Shown here piece after piece: positions 16,506-25,835 of a stretch of DNA of 64,000 bases. Each line of letters opens with the position of its first letter. Position 1 is the stretch's first letter. Origin of the DNA: an uncultured Blautia sp. (GTDB lineage Bacteria > Bacillota > Clostridia > Lachnospirales > Lachnospiraceae); contig UQLX01000002.1 of NCBI GenBank assembly GCA_900541985.1, positions 62,001-126,000 of the forward strand, given 5' to 3'. The notes beneath the pieces are model-generated. The model was not told the origin of the DNA and made no database searches. It saw only the letters and a program-made list of their open reading frames with translations. Position numbers and translations under genes: made by a program.

Positions 16506-17258
16506 TCATACATACTTCTGCAGTCTGACAGAGATCCTGCCTTTTCTGGTCTTGCCTGAGGTTCCCTCAAAAAGAAACCTGCCCTTTCCTCTCACGGAAA
16601 CGATATCTCCCTCCCTCGGCTCGTAGCCATTGGACGTGATCAGTTTACCATTTACAAAAACCTGTCCTCCCTCAATAAAAGAAACCATACTGCTTCTGGA
16701 GGCCTGAAAGGCAACAGCGATCAGAGCGTCCAGACGGATAGAAGAACAGGTACCGGAAACCAGTTCAAATTCAGGAGCGGGAAGTTCCTGCGGATCTTCT
16801 ACCAAAGCTGCAAATACCGTTGTATGACGTACCCGACACAGATTCTCTATCAGAAAATCTGCGATCTTCTTGTGACAGAATACCCAGGCCACATGTTCCT
16901 GCACAAGAATATCCCCGATTACAGATCTCTCCACACCCAGACCCAGAATTGTTCCAAGATAGTCTCTGTGAGAAAGCGTTTCCGAAAATTTCACCGCTCT
17001 GGGCTGAATCTTCAGGCAGCAGACAGGATATTCCCAGGAAAAAACAAGAGCATCAGGATGAAAGGCGATCATCTGACGCTCTGCCTGATCATAACCGCCA
17101 AAGCTTTCCATTATCACACCTGGAAGATGAGCTGCCTGACTTTTTACCAGATTTTGTTCGTTTAAATTAAGAAAATCCGAAAAGGTGACAATATCTCTCT
17201 GGTAAGAGAGATTTGCCAGTTCCCGGATTCTCTTAATGAAAAAGTCATCTTTTTCCAT
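16506..17258 (-). CDS. YlmH family S4-domain RNA-binding protein
   Basis: 250 residues; an N-terminal YlmH domain and a C-terminal S4 domain starting at about residue 176 (IRLDALIAVAFQASRS, later GQVFVNGKLITSNGYEPREGD). YlmH proteins bind RNA, and in Firmicutes they have been linked to cell division and to ribosome rescue. Located directly after sepF, as in Bacillus. Confidence 0.9.
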   Translation of the reverse strand: MEKDDFFIKRIRELANLSYQRDIVTFSDFLNLNEQNLVKSQAAHLPGVIMESFGGYDQAERQMIAFHPDALVFSWEYPVCCLKIQPRAVKFSETLSHRDYLGTILGLGVERSVIGDILVQEHVAWVFCHKKIADFLIENLCRVRHTTVFAALVEDPQELPAPEFELVSGTCSSIRLDALIAVAFQASRSSMVSFIEGGQVFVNGKLITSNGYEPREGDIVSVRGKGRFLFEGTSGKTRKGRISVRLQKYV

Positions 17259-17264
17259 TGTGTA

Positions 17265-17894
17265 TTAATATCCTGCTCTTACTGACGGAACAGATCCTCC
17301 TAAAATATTCTGAAGGTCACCGGTAATGTCCACATTAGAAGGACCCAGCACGAAAATATAACTGGATACTTTCTGCAGGCTTCCTCCCAGGGAATAACAT
17401 GCACCGGAGGTAAAGTCAATGATTCTCTGTGCCAGTTCCACATCAATTCCCTCGAGGTTCAGGATCACAGTGGAATTATCAACCAGTGTATCTGCAATCT
17501 CACGGGTATCTTCCATGGAAGTCGGTTTGATCACACAAACCTCCATATTTACGGAAGAGGAGCTTCTTCTGCTGCTTCTCATAGGTGTGATCTTGGAAGA
17601 GGTCTGACGCACCGGTTTTTCCTGTTTCACCGTGCTTACCCTGGAAGCTGTCTTTGCTGTGTATTTCGGTGCAGGCTCTTCTTCCTCGTCATCCAGATCG
17701 TCATACTCATCATAGTCATCGGTATCTTTCTTCTTGCCGAATTTCTGGAAAAACTTCTTTACCGGCTTCTCTTCCTGCTCATCATCCAGAAAATCATCAT
17801 CAGAATCATCCATGATATCGTCATCAAGGAATTCTTCCTCATCATAATCATCATTCAGTTTTACAGCATCCAAAAGTTTATCTAAAACACTCAT
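17265..17894 (-). CDS. sepF: cell division protein SepF
   Basis: FtsZ-binding membrane anchor protein. The first part is strongly acidic (Asp/Glu repeats, about 12-70), followed by the conserved C-terminal SepF domain (VCVIKPTSMEDTREIADTL, later DFTSGACYSLGGSLQKVS). The start at 17894 (MSVLDKLLDAVKL) has GGAG seven bases upstream and gives 209 residues. The acidic linker is longer than in B. subtilis SepF (about 150 residues). Between yggS and ylmH. Confidence 0.93.
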   Translation of the reverse strand: MSVLDKLLDAVKLNDDYDEEEFLDDDIMDDSDDDFLDDEQEEKPVKKFFQKFGKKKDTDDYDEYDDLDDEEEEPAPKYTAKTASRVSTVKQEKPVRQTSSKITPMRSSRRSSSSVNMEVCVIKPTSMEDTREIADTLVDNSTVILNLEGIDVELAQRIIDFTSGACYSLGGSLQKVSSYIFVLGPSNVDITGDLQNILGGSVPSVRAGY

Positions 17895-17918
17895 TTTAAT
17901 CTCCAATCCTATTCTTTC

Positions 17919-18617
17919 TCAGCACTGCTGAGCATAATTTCTTTCACCAAAGATCCCTGTACCTACACGAACCATGGTGGAGCCCTCCTGAACAGCGACC
18001 TGATAGTCACCTGTCATGCCCATGCTCAAAACACTCATATTAACATTATTAATGTTTTTTGCCTCAATGTCAACACTTAATTTTTTTAATTGTCGAAAAA
18101 TATCGCGATTTTCTTCCGGATCCTCCACATAGGGGGCAATTGTCATCAGTCCCCGGATCCTGATATGGGGAAATCCCGATACTGTTTCGATCAGTGGAAG
18201 TACCTCGTCCATTTTCAAACCGAATTTGCTTTCTTCTTCAGCTACATTCACCTCCAGAAGAATCGGTACCTGTACTTTATGCTTTGCCGCCTCCTGCTCA
18301 ATAGCTTCTGCCAGACGGAGGGAATCCACGGAATGGATCATGGCAGCCTTATCCACAATATATTTTACCTTATTACGCTGAAGATGCCCGATCATATGCC
18401 ACTGGATATCCTCCGGAAGCTGCGGATATTTATCCATGATCTCCTGTACCTTGTTTTCTCCAAAACATCGCGCTCCTGCATCATAGGCTTCTCTGAGAAG
18501 CGGCACCGGCTTGGTTTTGCTGACAGCGATCAGAGTCACCTCAGAGGGATCACGACCGACTTCTCTGCAGGCCTCCTCGATATTTTTTCTTACCTGCTCC
18601 AGATTTTCTCTTATCAT
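17919..18617 (-). CDS. YggS family pyridoxal-phosphate homeostasis protein
   Basis: PLP-binding single-domain protein that buffers vitamin B6 and amino-acid pools. 232 residues; the PLP lysine lies in LIAVSKTKP near residue 34, and the phosphate-binding C-terminal block reads SMGMTGDYQVAVQEGSTMVRVGTGIFG in two overlapping pieces. GGAGG eight bases upstream lies within the last codons of the HlyD-like gene. First of the yggS-sepF-ylmH group. Confidence 0.93.
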   Translation of the reverse strand: MIRENLEQVRKNIEEACREVGRDPSEVTLIAVSKTKPVPLLREAYDAGARCFGENKVQEIMDKYPQLPEDIQWHMIGHLQRNKVKYIVDKAAMIHSVDSLRLAEAIEQEAAKHKVQVPILLEVNVAEEESKFGLKMDEVLPLIETVSGFPHIRIRGLMTIAPYVEDPEENRDIFRQLKKLSVDIEAKNINNVNMSVLSMGMTGDYQVAVQEGSTMVRVGTGIFGERNYAQQC

Positions 18618-18632
18618 TTTTCTGCCTCCAGA

Positions 18633-20066
18633 TCAATATAAAATTTCTTCTTCACTGACTTTATCTGCATTCCGTACAATGTGGTCATAGCGTGAAAGCC
18701 CATAGGACGTATTTCTGGATACAATGGCATACTCTTCATTCTGATCCAGCAATTCAATCCTGCGGAATACGGCATATCCCTGATTCGTACAGTATACGCC
18801 CTCCAGAACACCTATATCTTTGACTACATACCGGCTCTGGTCGTCCTGACACACGAGTACGTCCCCCTCTTTAAACTTATCCTTATCCACATAATAAATA
18901 TAGCTGGTCTCCGGTGTTTCCGTTTCCTCTGACTGCTCTTTTGTTTTCTGCAGCGCAGCAGTATCGCTTTTCTCCTCAAACTGCGCATAAATATTCGCAG
19001 CTACAAAAGTAGTGGAAGCATTTCCGTTTTCACCGGAGCCCTCCAGTAAAAAACCTGTCTGCTGTGTTTCCTTATTTTCTGTGGCATATTTGGACGGGAT
19101 CCTGTAAAATTCCTTTGTCACAATAGAAGACAGCGGGATCTTAAGTCCGGTAACCGTATTTGTAACCAGCTCGATCTCCAGAAAACGATCCGATGCATAA
19201 CGGATCAGCCCTTTATTAAAATCAATCTGCCCATAGGTGTGCCCGTCGATCTCAACAATAGAGAAATCTCCGTTCTGTGTCATATCATCCTTCAGGAATT
19301 TGACTCTCACCGTAGTCCTGTCTGCGAGTTTTGCCTCCTGTTTGTCCGTAAGAGGAATCAGAAGACTCCATCGTTCATCTGTAATCAGAGTATATACTGC
19401 ATCTCCCGCGCTTACCTTAGCGCTTTTTTTGAGGTCGGTCTCATGATAGGCATTCTGGTCAAAATCAGAAGCCGAAAGTGTTGCTGCTGTTTTGCTTTCG
19501 TAGCCGTCCATGGAATACAGGACAATCCCGTCCTTGTCTGCTTTGGAAATGGTCTGTCCCCCCAGATTAGTGATTCCGCTTTCTGAAAAACCGGCATATT
19601 GAAGAATATCGCCTTCCAAAGTGTATTTAAAACTGTAGGTGTTATTAAATTTACTGGGATTAAAACCTTTTGAAAAGCTCATCATGTTGCTGCGGATAGC
19701 GGCCTTTTCTTCCGCAGACAGTTCTGAACCTGTTTCCGCGGCTTTTGACGGACCGATCCCATAAACAGCGCCGTTGGCGTTGATCTTATTGCCTTCTCTT
19801 GCATAATAGCTTACATAGCCATCTGAATCTGCCTTATAGACAGCTTCCTCTCTGATCGCAAGGCCGGTATAGGTTTCATTACGGGAAAGGGGTCCGGAAA
19901 TAACCTGATAGGATTCCACTTTATCGGAAGTCAGGTAAAGGATCACGCTGAATACCATATACAGGAAGAGCACGCCAAAAAGCATGGTGCCGATATTCAG
20001 ACCGAAAATATTTTTGATTTTTGAAAGAAGCCCGGGGCTTCTTGATGATTTATTTTTATCAGGCAA
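18633..20066 (-). CDS. HlyD-like membrane adaptor protein
   Basis: 477 residues with one membrane helix at about residues 22-44 and a large extracytoplasmic part with beta-barrel and lipoyl-like repeats resembling HlyD/RND adaptor proteins (GLAIREEAVYKADSDGYV, later SAKVSAGDAVYTL). No transporter gene accompanies it; the same gene heads the yggS-sepF-ylmH cluster in related Clostridia, so a role in division or envelope is more likely than efflux. Function unproven. Confidence 0.7.
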   Translation of the reverse strand: MPDKNKSSRSPGLLSKIKNIFGLNIGTMLFGVLFLYMVFSVILYLTSDKVESYQVISGPLSRNETYTGLAIREEAVYKADSDGYVSYYAREGNKINANGAVYGIGPSKAAETGSELSAEEKAAIRSNMMSFSKGFNPSKFNNTYSFKYTLEGDILQYAGFSESGITNLGGQTISKADKDGIVLYSMDGYESKTAATLSASDFDQNAYHETDLKKSAKVSAGDAVYTLITDERWSLLIPLTDKQEAKLADRTTVRVKFLKDDMTQNGDFSIVEIDGHTYGQIDFNKGLIRYASDRFLEIELVTNTVTGLKIPLSSIVTKEFYRIPSKYATENKETQQTGFLLEGSGENGNASTTFVAANIYAQFEEKSDTAALQKTKEQSEETETPETSYIYYVDKDKFKEGDVLVCQDDQSRYVVKDIGVLEGVYCTNQGYAVFRRIELLDQNEEYAIVSRNTSYGLSRYDHIVRNADKVSEEEILY

Positions 20067-20110
20067 AAAAATGCCTCCTTTAACAATACTTACTTTAAAT
20101 ATACGAAGTC

Positions 20111-20139
20111 ATTGTATCATTTTCTGTGATACATGACAA
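20111..20139 (-). promoter_or_regulatory. SigA-type promoter for the HlyD-like gene operon
   Basis: On the minus strand: TTGTCA (20134-20139), a 17-base spacer and TACAAT (20111-20116). The spacer carries a GTATCA/TGATAC inverted repeat. Confidence 0.7.
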
Positions 20140-20188
20140 GGAAAAGAAGGAGTTTTTTGTCCTGCGAACATATTTTCCGAATATCTGT

Positions 20189-20217
20189 TTGCCAACTGTC
20201 AGAAAATATGATATAAT
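20189..20217 (+). promoter_or_regulatory. SigA-type promoter for lexA
   Basis: TTGCCA (20189-20194), a 17-base spacer and TATAAT (20212-20217). A CGAACATATTTTCCG stretch at 20165-20179 partly resembles a Gram-positive LexA box (CGAACN4GTTCG), but only one half-site is good. Confidence 0.7.
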
Positions 20218-20259
20218 TTGAAAAACAGGCTGATACGGAAATTTTGGAGGTATAATAAT

Positions 20260-20880
20260 ATGGCATACGGCAGAATCAGTAAGAAACAGCAGGAAATACT
20301 TGATTATATTAAAAATGAGATTCTGAACAGAGGATTTCCTCCTGCAGTGCGTGAGATCTGTGAGGCAGTTCATCTGAAGTCTACGTCCTCTGTCCATTCT
20401 CATCTGGAGGCACTGGAAAAAAACGGCTATATCCGCAGGGATGCCACGAAGCCCAGAGCAATCGAAATCCTTGATGACCAGTTTAACCTTGTACGGAGAG
20501 AAGTGGTCAATGTTCCTCTGGTCGGAACAGTCGCTGCAGGACAGCCGATCCTTGCAGTAGAAAACGTTGAAGGCTATTTCCCGATCCCGGCTGAATTCAT
20601 GCCAAATGCCCAGAGCTTTATGCTGAAGGTAAAGGGCGACAGTATGATCAACGCGGGAATCTTTGACGGAGATCAGGTTCTCGTGAAACAGCAGGCTTCT
20701 GCCGAGAACGGAGATATGGTCGTAGCACTTGTGGAAGACTCCGCCACAGTGAAGACCTTTTACAAAGAAGACGGTTACTATCGCCTTCAGCCGGAGAATG
20801 ATGATATGGATCCCATTCTGGTACACGGTAATCTTCAGATCCTCGGCAAGGTATTTGGTGTTTTCCGCTTTTATAACTAA
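20260..20880 (+). CDS. lexA: SOS repressor LexA
   Basis: 206 residues: an N-terminal winged helix (about 1-65) and the self-cleaving S24 domain with cleavage site Ala93-Gly94 (TVAAGQP), nucleophile Ser128 (KGDSMI) and Lys165 (ATVKTF). The ATG at 20260 with TTGGAGG ten bases upstream is used; an upstream TTG in frame is not needed. Divergent from the HlyD-like gene. It should repress DNA-damage genes. Confidence 0.96.
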   Translation: MAYGRISKKQQEILDYIKNEILNRGFPPAVREICEAVHLKSTSSVHSHLEALEKNGYIRRDATKPRAIEILDDQFNLVRREVVNVPLVGTVAAGQPILAVENVEGYFPIPAEFMPNAQSFMLKVKGDSMINAGIFDGDQVLVKQQASAENGDMVVALVEDSATVKTFYKEDGYYRLQPENDDMDPILVHGNLQILGKVFGVFRFYN

Positions 20881-20884
20881 GATT

Positions 20885-20926
20885 AAAAAATCCCGGAAGC
20901 TTTCACAGGCACCGGGATTTCTTTTT
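20885..20926. terminator. bidirectional terminator between lexA and rsfS
   Basis: AAATCCCGG (20888-20896) pairs with CCGGGATTT (20912-20920). T residues follow on the plus side and an A6 run precedes it, serving the convergent minus-strand operon too. Confidence 0.8.
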
Positions 20927-20961
20927 CTCCATATAGTTTACATAATTTTATTATTGGAAAT

Positions 20962-21321
20962 TTATTCTGCCAGGAACTGATCCATATCCAGAATCTTTCC
21001 ATCTCTCCAGATTCTTTCCAGATCATAAAACAGGCGATTTTCTTCGTCAAACACATGAATAATCAGATCGCCGTAATCCATAAGGATCCAATTGGAGTTT
21101 TTGGTCCCCTCGATCTGTTTTGGCTCATAGCCTGCCTTTGTCAGTTCCTCTTCCACATTATCAACCATGGCCTGAACCTGATTGGAATTACTTCCGCTTG
21201 CGATCACAAAATAATCCGCCAGAACGGAAACCTCATGAATATCAATCACCTTGACATCCATGGCTTTTTTGTCATCCAGAGCCCTTAATGCGATCTTCGT
21301 CATTTCTTTCTCTCTGTTCAT
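20962..21321 (-). CDS. rsfS: ribosome silencing factor RsfS
   Basis: 119 residues of the RsfS/Iojap family, which binds ribosomal protein L14 and blocks subunit joining when nutrients are short. Diagnostic blocks: DIHEVSVLADYFVIASG and NWILMDYGDLIIHVF. Last gene of the rplU-prp-rpmA-obg-yhbY-nadD-yqeK-rsfS operon, the standard order in Clostridia. Confidence 0.95.
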   Translation of the reverse strand: MNREKEMTKIALRALDDKKAMDVKVIDIHEVSVLADYFVIASGSNSNQVQAMVDNVEEELTKAGYEPKQIEGTKNSNWILMDYGDLIIHVFDEENRLFYDLERIWRDGKILDMDQFLAE

Positions 21322-21349
21322 AAATAAAAACTCCTTTCCGGCCGCGGCA

Positions 21350-21943
21350 TTATGCCTTTTGCCTTTCTAAGTGTAAATCCTTATAATAAATAAAAGCATC
21401 CTTTGTTGCAAGATCAATATCCCTGGGATTTTCATCCAGATAAGCAAGCGTATCCTTCAGGATCTCATACATACACTCATCCAGATCCTGAAAAGCCAGC
21501 TTCCGCACTTTTGGAAGATTTGGCGCCTTATCCCGTCCCGGTTCGATATAATCAGCAATATAAACGATTTTTTCCAGAAGACTCATAGCTGGCTTCCCTG
21601 TGGTATGAAAGGTGATCGCCGAAAGGACTTCTCTGTCTCTGACGCCGTACTTGTCTTCCGCCACAAAGGCTCCCAGCCTGGCATGGAGAAGAAACGGATG
21701 CTCCCTTTCAAAATCCGATACGGAAATCCCGTTACTTTCACACAGCTTCAGCTTCTTCTTGTTGGGAATACACTTGGCGCAGTCATGAAGAAGTCCTGCC
21801 ACCTGGGCAGTCTTCAGGTCATAGCCGTAAGCCATTGCAAGGGCCGCACAGGTATACATCACCCCAAGCGTATGGTGAAAACGGTCTTCATCCAGATACT
21901 TTTCCAGCTTCCTCTGTATTTTTATGAAATCATATTCAGCCAT
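21350..21943 (-). CDS. yqeK: YqeK: HD-domain diadenosine tetraphosphatase
   Basis: 197 residues with an HD motif (AGLLHDCAK near residue 49) and His23 in FHHTLGVMYTC. YqeK enzymes cleave Ap4A symmetrically to two ADP and need an Fe-type metal centre. It follows nadD by 18 bases; the pair is conserved across Firmicutes. Confidence 0.92.
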   Translation of the reverse strand: MAEYDFIKIQRKLEKYLDEDRFHHTLGVMYTCAALAMAYGYDLKTAQVAGLLHDCAKCIPNKKKLKLCESNGISVSDFEREHPFLLHARLGAFVAEDKYGVRDREVLSAITFHTTGKPAMSLLEKIVYIADYIEPGRDKAPNLPKVRKLAFQDLDECMYEILKDTLAYLDENPRDIDLATKDAFIYYKDLHLERQKA

Positions 21944-21961
21944 TCTCCTATGATCTCCTTC

Positions 21962-22588
21962 TCATGTAAGATAAATATGGTTTTTCCGGATATAAGAGAT
22001 AACCGGATCCGGAACATAATAGCGCAGACTTTTTCCCTCTTTCAGCCACTGGCGGAGCATCTGACTGGAAACATCAATATTCAGGGTATCCAGCCGGATA
22101 AAGCACCCGCGGTGCTGTTGTGAAAGATATGTCATTTCCTGATCCAGACTGTCTGCCGGAACATGATTTCTGGCAGCAACTACAATGGTACAGGCTCTGC
22201 AGATTCGCTCCGGTTCTTTCCATGTAGCAAAATCATACAGGGAATCTGCTCCTATAATAAAGTAATAATCCGTATCCGGATTCTGTTCCTTTAATTTTTC
22301 CAGAGTACGATAGGTATAGGTATAACCGTCATCATTCATTTCAATCAGCGAAAGCTCAAAATGAGGATTTCCTTCAATGGCGCTTCTGACCATCGTAATT
22401 CGTTCTTCATTACTGGCACGTCCCTGACGGTTCTTTTTATGAGGAGGATTTCCACTGGGCATAAACCATATACGGTCAAGTCCCAGCTGTTCATAGGCCT
22501 TTTCTCCAAGGATCAGATGTCCGATATGAATGGGATCAAAGGTTCCTCCCATGATCCCAATTTTTTTGCGGTGTTCTCCCATATCCAT
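21962..22588 (-). CDS. nadD: nicotinate-nucleotide adenylyltransferase (NadD)
   Basis: Transfers AMP from ATP to nicotinate mononucleotide in NAD synthesis. 208 residues; the nucleotidyltransferase signature GGTFDPIHIGHL is at about residue 14 and the C-terminal VSSQMLRQWLKEGKS (ISSTxIR-type) motif is present. In operon with yhbY and yqeK. Confidence 0.95.
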   Translation of the reverse strand: MDMGEHRKKIGIMGGTFDPIHIGHLILGEKAYEQLGLDRIWFMPSGNPPHKKNRQGRASNEERITMVRSAIEGNPHFELSLIEMNDDGYTYTYRTLEKLKEQNPDTDYYFIIGADSLYDFATWKEPERICRACTIVVAARNHVPADSLDQEMTYLSQQHRGCFIRLDTLNIDVSSQMLRQWLKEGKSLRYYVPDPVISYIRKNHIYLT

Positions 22589-22600
22589 TCCTCTCCGGCC

Positions 22601-22891
22601 TTAAGGCAGAATAATTTTTTTCTTGTCTTTTTTGCCTTCCCGGTAAAGTACGATCTTGCGTCCAATCACCTGGACAATCTCAGAATGTGTTCTTTCAGCC
22701 AGAACCTCCGCCATCTGACGGGGGTCATCCAGGCAGTTCTGAAGCACATTGATCTTGATCAGTTCCCGTGCTGACAGAGCTTCCTCAACAGACGCTGTAT
22801 TTTCCGGTGTCACACTGCCCTTTCCAAGCTGAAGCACCGGATCCATTTTCATTGCTAAGCTTTTCAGATATGCTCTCTGTTTACTTGTCAT
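22601..22891 (-). CDS. yhbY: YhbY family CRM-domain RNA-binding protein
   Basis: 96 residues forming one CRM domain (LKSLAMKMDPVLQLGKGSV with the GxxG-type loop, later LIKINVL and VIGRKIVLYR). It associates with pre-50S ribosomes. Between obg and nadD in the ribosome-assembly operon. Confidence 0.92.
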   Translation of the reverse strand: MTSKQRAYLKSLAMKMDPVLQLGKGSVTPENTASVEEALSARELIKINVLQNCLDDPRQMAEVLAERTHSEIVQVIGRKIVLYREGKKDKKKIILP

Positions 22892-22921
22892 CTTTGTGAC
22901 CAGCCTTTCTAAAAGTAATAC

Positions 22922-24217
<1,296 letters not shown>

Positions 24218-24279
24218 TTATACTGTGAAAGAAACAAAAGGCTTCAAACCTGAACGATTTGAAGCCTTACGCTAACTGA

Positions 24280-24567
24280 TTATTCTGCCTCTACCGGAAC
24301 GATAGAAACCTGTTTCTTATCGCGTCCTTTTCTGGTGAATCTTACAACACCATCTGTCAGTGCAAATAATGTATAGTCTTTACCGCAGCCTACGTTCACG
24401 CCTGGGTGAATCTTGGTTCCACGCTGTCTGTAAAGAATATTACCAGCCTTAACAAACTGTCCGTCTGCTCTCTTGGCACCAAGTCTCTTGGACTCAGAGT
24501 CACGGCCGTTCTTTGTAGAACCAACACCTTTTTTATGTGCGAATAACTGAAGGTTCATTTTCATCAT
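24280..24567 (-). CDS. rpmA: 50S ribosomal protein L27 with cleavable N-terminus
   Basis: 95 residues. The N-terminus [17 protein letters not shown] carries the Firmicutes-type extension that is removed after LQLFA by the protease Prp, exposing the residues that reach the peptidyl-transferase centre. The prp gene is immediately upstream in the operon, consistent with this. Confidence 0.96.
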   Translation of the reverse strand: MMKMNLQLFAHKKGVGSTKNGRDSESKRLGAKRADGQFVKAGNILYRQRGTKIHPGVNVGCGKDYTLFALTDGVVRFTRKGRDKKQVSIVPVEAE

Positions 24568-24571
24568 GTCG

Positions 24572-24892
24572 TTACACCTCCCTGACTTTTACTTTTAAAT
24601 AACGTTTTGAATAGCTATGCTCAATTTCTGTCAGTCCGAGAACAAGCGAATCCATAAGAAGCGTTCCTCCCTCCGATACCGGTTCAACAAAAGAAAAAGA
24701 AACATATCCGTCCTTCTCTTCTGCGGAAATCCTGTCATGAGTGAGCACCTCAAGAGAATTGACCGTATTGATCACCAGTGCGGAAACTGCAGCGCATACA
24801 ATGTCCTGCCCCTCCTCCGCATAGCCGGCATGTCCTCTTGATGTAAATTCTGTATAGGCGTTGTTCTTCTTCGTGACTGTCACTGTAATCAT
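24572..24892 (-). CDS. prp: ribosomal-processing cysteine protease Prp
   Basis: 106 residues of the DUF464/Prp family. The catalytic His and Cys are visible in [19 protein letters not shown] (His20, Cys32). It removes the N-terminal extension of L27 and is essential where L27 has that extension. Lies between rplU and rpmA. Confidence 0.94.
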   Translation of the reverse strand: MITVTVTKKNNAYTEFTSRGHAGYAEEGQDIVCAAVSALVINTVNSLEVLTHDRISAEEKDGYVSFSFVEPVSEGGTLLMDSLVLGLTEIEHSYSKRYLKVKVREV

Positions 24893-24904
24893 GCAAACAC
24901 CAGA

Positions 24905-25219
24905 TTAAGCGTTGATCTTTTCGATTTTAACTTTTGTAAACTGCTGTCTGTGACCGTTTTTCTTGTGATATCCAGTTTTTCTTTTGTATTTGTAAACGAT
25001 AACTTTTTTTGCTTTACCGTTTTCAACTACAGAAGCGGTAACACTGGCATCTTTCACATCTTCTCCGACCTTTAATCCGTCATTGCTGACTGCGATCACG
25101 TTATCGAAAGTTACGGTTTCACCAGCTTCAACACCGAGTTTTTCAACTCTGATCACGTCGCCCTCGGCAACCTTGTACTGTTTACCACCTGTTGCAATAA
25201 TTGCGTACATCTGTGGCAC
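24905..25219 (-). CDS. rplU: 50S ribosomal protein L21
   Basis: 104 residues; start [18 protein letters not shown] and the conserved basic end [19 protein letters not shown]. The ORF is read from 25219 with two extra residues (MPQ) before the usual start; AGGAGGTG lies just upstream. First gene of the ribosome-assembly operon, with its own promoter because accessory DNA now separates it from rng. Confidence 0.96.
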   Translation of the reverse strand: MPQMYAIIATGGKQYKVAEGDVIRVEKLGVEAGETVTFDNVIAVSNDGLKVGEDVKDASVTASVVENGKAKKVIVYKYKRKTGYHKKNGHRQQFTKVKIEKINA

Positions 25220-25300
25220 CTCCTGTAAAATTTACTCGCCAAATATGGTGGACAGCCTGAAACAGCCATCGCTTCAACCTCTTTGTGCGGCATACTATTG
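25220..25300 (-). promoter_or_regulatory. structured leader of rplU (probable L21 leader)
   Basis: About 80 transcribed bases between promoter and rplU, including CCGCACAAAGAGGTTGAAGC and a GGCTGTTTCAGGCTGTCC hairpin region. L21 leaders are autoregulatory elements at this position in Firmicutes. I assign it by position and partial resemblance; the fold was not computed. Confidence 0.5.
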
Positions 25301-25301
25301 C

Positions 25302-25330
25302 ATGATAACACGCTTATTTCTTTTCGTCAA
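25302..25330 (-). promoter_or_regulatory. SigA-type promoter for the rplU operon
   Basis: Minus strand TTGACG (25325-25330), a 17-base spacer and TATCAT (25302-25307). Strong promoter for the ribosome-assembly operon. Confidence 0.8.
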
Positions 25331-25350
25331 GACTTATTTCCCATATTTTT

Positions 25351-25830
25351 TTAATTTCCCATAAGTCCGTCTTTCTTTTTTTCCGGTACCCGGATCAGTC
25401 CCCATTTCCAGAACATACTGTAAACATATGAAATGCCAAACACCTGTCCTATAGCCTTGGGACCTTTAAATTCAGCCGGTATCCATACAGGTTCTTTTTC
25501 CTCGGAACAGACTGCCGCAGCTGCCTTCCATCCTTCATCCAGCACCCTGTGGAATGCCAGCATCACAGAACTTCTGGTCAGGGTCTTGCTCCCTTCCTTT
25601 CGGGAAATGATCAGTTCTCCGCTGTAAGCTCCGTCTTTTCTCCGTTTTACAATATAGGAAAAGGGAAGACCCGACGCCGTATAAAACATACATTCCTGGC
25701 AGGAGAGCAGTACCTTCCATAAAGCCTGCTCCAGTTCTTCCTTACCTGCTGCCTGCCCCCTGTTTTTCAATTTGTCATGCAGTTCATCCAATGCCCTGCT
25801 TTTTTCTGTAACCGTACTCTTCTTTTCCAT
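25351..25830 (-). CDS. conserved-looking protein of unknown function
   Basis: 159 residues, mostly soluble and basic at the N-terminus, with a CQECMFYTASGLPFSY stretch near the middle and an aromatic C-terminal block (GISYVYSMFWKWGLIRV). No family recognised. It starts 5 bases after the stop of the sugar kinase gene, so the two are cotranscribed. No strong ribosome binding site is visible, suggesting coupling to the upstream gene. It ends 21 bases before the rplU promoter -35 box. Confidence 0.6.
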   Translation of the reverse strand: MEKKSTVTEKSRALDELHDKLKNRGQAAGKEELEQALWKVLLSCQECMFYTASGLPFSYIVKRRKDGAYSGELIISRKEGSKTLTRSSVMLAFHRVLDEGWKAAAAVCSEEKEPVWIPAEFKGPKAIGQVFGISYVYSMFWKWGLIRVPEKKKDGLMGN

Positions 25831-25835
25831 TGATC

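Noticed and set aside
20165..20179. LexA box upstream of lexA
   Set aside because: Only the CGAAC half matches well; the second half TTTCCG departs from GTTCG, so it is mentioned in the promoter entry but not called as an operator.
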